Assembly: GCF_024679095.1 (NCBI RefSeq)
Contig: NC_066531.1
Location: 6,560,507-6,624,506 of the forward strand
DNA from: Eriocheir sinensis
Taxonomy: Eukaryota; Arthropoda; Malacostraca; Decapoda; Varunidae
Direction: 5' to 3'
DNA length: 64,000 bases
This document shows positions 60,325 through 64,000 of the stretch, one piece after another; positions within the stretch are counted from its first letter, which is position 1, and every line of letters begins with the position of its first letter. Made by a program: the position numbers and the translations under genes. The notes under the pieces were generated by a model. It had not been told where the DNA came from. It saw only the letters and a program-made list of their open reading frames with translations, and did not search any database.

Positions 60325-60642
60325 TTGTGGCAGATAGAAGCAGCCTCAAAGGCTGCTTTTACTCCGTCACTCGTCAACACCCTTATCTCCCCTCCTGCGT
60401 CACGACTTGCTCTGCTGAAATTACCGCACCATAACCACGTCATCTGCCCCAATGAGCACATCTACGGGCCGGGGAACCAGCGCAGAAAAGGAGTAAGTTT
60501 AATTGGTCGCCAGATGAAACGGTCTTCTTACATCAAATTCAAGAAAAAATACGTATAATCAGAGGGTGTTATGGGAAGAGCATCACCCCTGAGGATAAGA
60601 AGAGAGCGTGGACTGAAGTGGCAGAAGCTGTAACAAGGTTAG
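60325..60642 (+). pseudogene. Harbinger Myb/SANT-like first exon, copy C
   Basis: Encodes the WSPDETVFLH, GCYGKSITPEDKKRA and TEVAEAVTR blocks, ending at an AAG/GTTAGT donor near 60640, the best donor of the three copies. The GCACA insertion breaks the upstream frame, as in copy B. Confidence 0.7.
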
Positions 60643-61909
60643 TAATCACATATTCATGGTTCAGTTAGCTTACAAACTAACCTAACCTAATCAATTGGGT
60701 ATTTTTTGCATAATAACACAAGCACTGACCTTCCAAACAGAACATACCTTTTCATTCTGTATCTGAATAGTTTCATTATGACCATTTCTGCCACAACCCC
60801 CTCTCCCTCAACAACCTAACATATCTAAACCTAACCATGCCAAACCTGCCCCGTCCTACCGAGCACATCCTAACTTAACATGCCAAGTTTGTTGGGGGGG
60901 AAAGGGGGTTGGTATAGATAGTTAAGGCATATTTGCCCTATTTTTATTCTTTATTTATTTTTATTTGTTTATTATTTTTCTTTATTGGGGGGAGGATGCT
61001 AGACATGCCAGACTATGGACACTTTTACAAGTACTTTATGTCAAGACTATATGGGAATAGGTAGGTTTCGTGAGAATGGTAAAGTAAGATTAAAATAGTA
61101 TATTTATAGCATTGGTCAAACAGATTATGGTGATATAATGTTAGATTGGAATGTACTCAAGATAATGAAATTAGGGTTAACGCTTTTATTTTTTTTGTTA
61201 CATATTCACATATCCATGATTCAAGTAACTTGCAAACTAACTTAACCTCGTTAAATGGGTATTTTTGTATACAAACACAACCACAGAGTTTCCAAACAGG
61301 ACATACTTTTTCCTACTGCTTCACGTGAATAGCATCATCATGACCATTTCTGCTGCAACCCCCACTCCCTCAACAATCTAACATAACTAAACCAACTCCT
61401 GCTAAACCTGTCCTACCTAACACGTCCTAACCTAACATGGTAGGTCCCCAAGTTTGTTAGGGTGGAAAGGGGGTTAGTATAAGAGAGTCAAGTCATATTT
61501 ACCTGTTATTTTATTTATTCCTTATTTAGATTTTTTTTTGGGGGGGGTTGGGCATGCCAGACTCTCAACACTTTTACAAGTATTTTATGTTAAGACTATA
61601 TCAGAATAGGTAGATTTGATGAGAATGGTAAAGTAAGATTAAAATATTATTTTGATAGCATTGGTCAAACAGTTTCTGGTGATATAATGTTAGGTTAGAA
61701 GTACTCAAAAGAATGGAATTAAGATTAATGCTTTGATTTTTTTTTATAGCTGTATTGTGTAATATCCTCCTACTTAGAGAAAAGCATTTTAGAAAAGTAG
61801 GTAATGAAAAGTAGTATTTATGGCCATGTTCATAACAACTAAAAAGTTAATGTCTTATGATGCATGTAAATAAAATATTGGTACTGATTTAGCTTTCCAT
61901 CACAGCATG

Positions 61910-62117
61910 TATTAAATGTTATTGGAGAAGTTATGGGAAATAAAAAGCATGCCATAGTGAAACGATTAAGAAACTTGCTTCACATTTATACCCTGACAGT
62001 GCCTTCCCTGGGAGTGGACCCCGTACGCAGGATGACTGTGAGAGGCGTTGGTACAACGTACAACAAAAATCAAAGCCTCACATTGCCAAGTGCAAGAATG
62101 AGCAGCGGCAGACTGGT
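61910..62117 (+). pseudogene. Harbinger Myb/SANT-like second exon, copy C
   Basis: Acceptor CCATCACAG (about 61908), then MGNKKHAIVKRLRNLLHIY and VPSLGVDPVRRMT. A two-base insertion (ACTGTGAGAGG instead of ACTGAGAGG) shifts the frame before the RRWYNVQQK-like block. KCKNEQRQT precedes a G/GTATTT donor. Here the in-frame TGA of copy A is a TCA codon, so the two copies are disabled at different sites. Confidence 0.55.
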
Positions 62118-62919
62118 ATTTTTTTGTTGTTGTTATGTCTTTATATGTAAAACTTATATTAGCTAGTTTTTTATGTGCTCACAGAATGCAGCTATACTGG
62201 CCACAATGCCTTTATTTCAGCTTAAAGTTAATAAGTTCATAGCAGTGAACTACATATTTGATATATAATTTTTTTTAATGTTCATCTGTCAATGACTATC
62301 AGTCTATCTAAATACCTTGATTGTCTTCCCCCAGTGAAGGGTTTTAGCCAAGACAGGCACACACTTACTCACACACTCACACTCATGTACACCATTCTCT
62401 CAGCTGCACAGCCCCTGAGGGAGTAAAAAAGGCCCTCACTGTATGGGGGATTAGCTGCACAGCTCAGACAGGGAACTTCCACACCAAGGCCTCACAGCAT
62501 ACACTGGCTTACCCCTGCCCTTTCATAACAATGACATTTCCCCCAGCACCTGAGTGCCCCACACGTGTGGCACCACAGATACGCAGGCGCCTGCCTATAT
62601 AACTATGACATTAACTGTGGTAGATAAACTGGTGTATGACATCATAGGCTGCTCGTCTCATGTATTTGAAGGGGTACCAGAGCCATTCAGCATTGACATG
62701 ATGTGCTAGGGATAGGACAGCAGCAACAGTCAAGCAGCAGTGAAATATTGACTGGCCTGTATGTTTTTGGCAAAAACTTTTATATTCTCATTAAAACAAT
62801 TTATTAATAACCCTTAAATTCATATTCTTTGTAGATACACACTTTATCAGTATTGCTAGAGACCATCCCAGCACATTGTTCATTACATGTGGAAAAGATA
62901 CCATTAGCTGCTCCGGCAA

Positions 62920-63073
62920 CAGCCACTGCTTCAATATCTGCTGGCCCTATGACACCAGCCACTGCTTCATCATCTGCTGGCCCAATGACACCTACCACTG
63001 CTTCATCATCTGCTGGCCCAATGACACCAGCCACTGCTTCATCATCTGCTGGCCCAATGACACCTGCCACTTC
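62920..63073 (+). repeat. 36-bp minisatellite, copy C (about 4 units)
   Basis: About four units (GPMTPATASSSA in one frame). The last unit is interrupted by the J1 LINE. The third exon here begins after TTTGTAG at about 62834. Confidence 0.85.
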
Positions 63074-63850
63074 CAAACAACTATCCCCTATTCTTTGACA
63101 ACACCCAGCTATCACCTTCCTCAACACTAAACATCCTCGGTCTATCCTTAACTCAAAATCTCAACTGGAAACTTCATACCTCATCTCTTACTAAATCAGC
63201 TCCCTCGAGGCTGGGCGTTCTGTACCGTCTCCGCCAGTTCTTCTCCCCTGCACAGTTGGTGTCCACATACAGGGGCCTTGTCCGCCCTCGTATGGAGTAT
63301 GCATCTCATGTGTGGGGGGGCTCCACTCACACAGCTCTTCTGGACAGAGTGGAGGCTAAGGCTCTTCGTCTCATCAGCTCTCCTCCTCATACTGATAGTC
63401 TTCTACCTCTTAAATTCCGCCGCAATGTTGCCTCTCTTTCTATCTTCTATCGATATTTCCACGCTGACTGCTCTTCTGAACTTGCTAACTGCATGCCTCC
63501 CCCCCTCCCGCAGCCCCGCTGCACTCGACTTTCTACTCATGCTCATCCCTATACTGTCCAAACCCCTTATGCAAGAGTAAACCAGCATCTTCACTCTTTC
63601 ATCCCTCACGCTGGTAAACTCTGGAACAATCTTCCTTCATCTGTATTTCCTCCTGCCTACGACTTGAACTCTTTCAAGAGGAGGGTATCAGGACACCTCT
63701 CCTCACGTATTTGATCTTCCTTTCGGCCACCTCTTTTGTTTTACTTTAGGAGCAGCGAGTAGCGGGCTTTTTTTTTTATTATTGTTTTCTTTTTTTGTGT
63801 GCCCTTGAGCTGCCTCCTTTGTTGTAAAAAAGAAAAAAAAGAAAAGAAAA
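63074..63850 (+). mobile_element. J1 LINE 3' end inserted in Harbinger copy C
   Basis: Plus-strand J1 C-terminal coding region. The 63256-63714 frame, open for 152 residues, reads GLVRPRMEYASHVWGGSTH, ASLSIFYRYFHADCSSEL and AGKLWNNLPSSVFPPAYDLN. The 3' UTR (TTTCGGCCACCTCTTTTG, GCCCTTGAGCTGCCTCC) and an A-rich tail to 63850 follow. It is 5' truncated. It is the least damaged J1 3' end in the window, and younger than the Harbinger copy it sits in. Confidence 0.85.
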
Positions 63851-64000
63851 GGGATGACAATGAAGCTGCTCCACCAGTCACCACCTACTTCATCGGAGTT
63901 AAGAGATGCCTTTCATAGGGCAGCAGTATAATTTTTTGATGCTGGGGCTGAATATTACTGCCTCAAGGCTATGATTTTGTCACTTTTTTTTATTACTGAG

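Larger units (their letters stand above)
60026..64000 (-). mobile_element. Harbinger-family transposon, copy C, cut by window end
   Basis: The left end GGGCCCGTATCCTCGAGAGC and all following sequence match copy B, but this copy retains the roughly 1.35 kb deleted there. It holds Myb-like exons 1 and 2 and the minisatellite. A J1 LINE interrupts it at 63074-63850, and the Harbinger sequence resumes at about 63851 (GGGATGACAATGAAGCTGC). The right end and any transposase lie beyond the window. Orientation is set to match copy B. Confidence 0.85.

Overview
This is an arthropod-type nuclear genome window, most likely from a decapod crustacean. The inference rests on long AC/GT, CT/GA and TA microsatellites every few kb, tRNA-derived SINEs, many decayed LINE, Harbinger and piggyBac copies, and a sparse intron-rich host gene. 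Nothing bacterial is present: no operons, Shine-Dalgarno sites, rRNA or CRISPR. The species cannot be named from the sequence.

The only host coding sequence I can support is three exons of an immunoglobulin-superfamily protein on the + strand (18169-18309, 21673-21824, 30021-30168). Splice sites, phases and Ig strand motifs agree with one another. Exon 1 is the C-terminal half of one Ig domain; exons 2 and 3 make up the next one. No earlier or later exon is identified with confidence. Most of the rest of the window is intron or intergenic DNA filled with transposons.

Layout. 1-2860: no gene, microsatellites, a foldback and a tRNA-like SINE. About 2880-9059: a near full-length I-group LINE with gag-like ORF1 and an endonuclease/RT/RNase H ORF2, broken by a few frameshifts. 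9900-10725: a DUF7869-like relic. 11530-13730: a LINE (family called J1 here) split by a 1.63-kb Harbinger element with a TAA target duplication. 14000-18168: satellites and SINE pieces. 18169-30168: the Ig exons, with a CR1 LINE in intron 1 and a SINE in each intron. 23128-29172 (copy A) and 31307-36225 (copy B): two inverted copies of one two-gene Harbinger family that flank Ig exon 3. 36830-42290: LINE and Harbinger fragments and foldbacks. 42296-44136: a broken piggyBac transposase. 44650-48165: an RTE-like LINE split by a J1 LINE in two opposite-facing parts. 48166-49070: a CR1-like LINE. 49784-50760: a family-B DNA polymerase relic. 50767-54155: tandem repeats. 54488-59281: foldbacks, a 100-N assembly gap, a SINE and a TIR element. 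59283-64000: CR1-like endonuclease DNA interrupted by a third Harbinger copy (C), itself interrupted by J1 and cut off by the window end.

The genes do not form a pathway. The most interesting arrangement is Ig exon 3 lying in a 2.1-kb loop between 5-6 kb inverted Harbinger copies, which could fold the pre-mRNA around that exon. The nested insertions also allow a relative order of transposon activity to be read.
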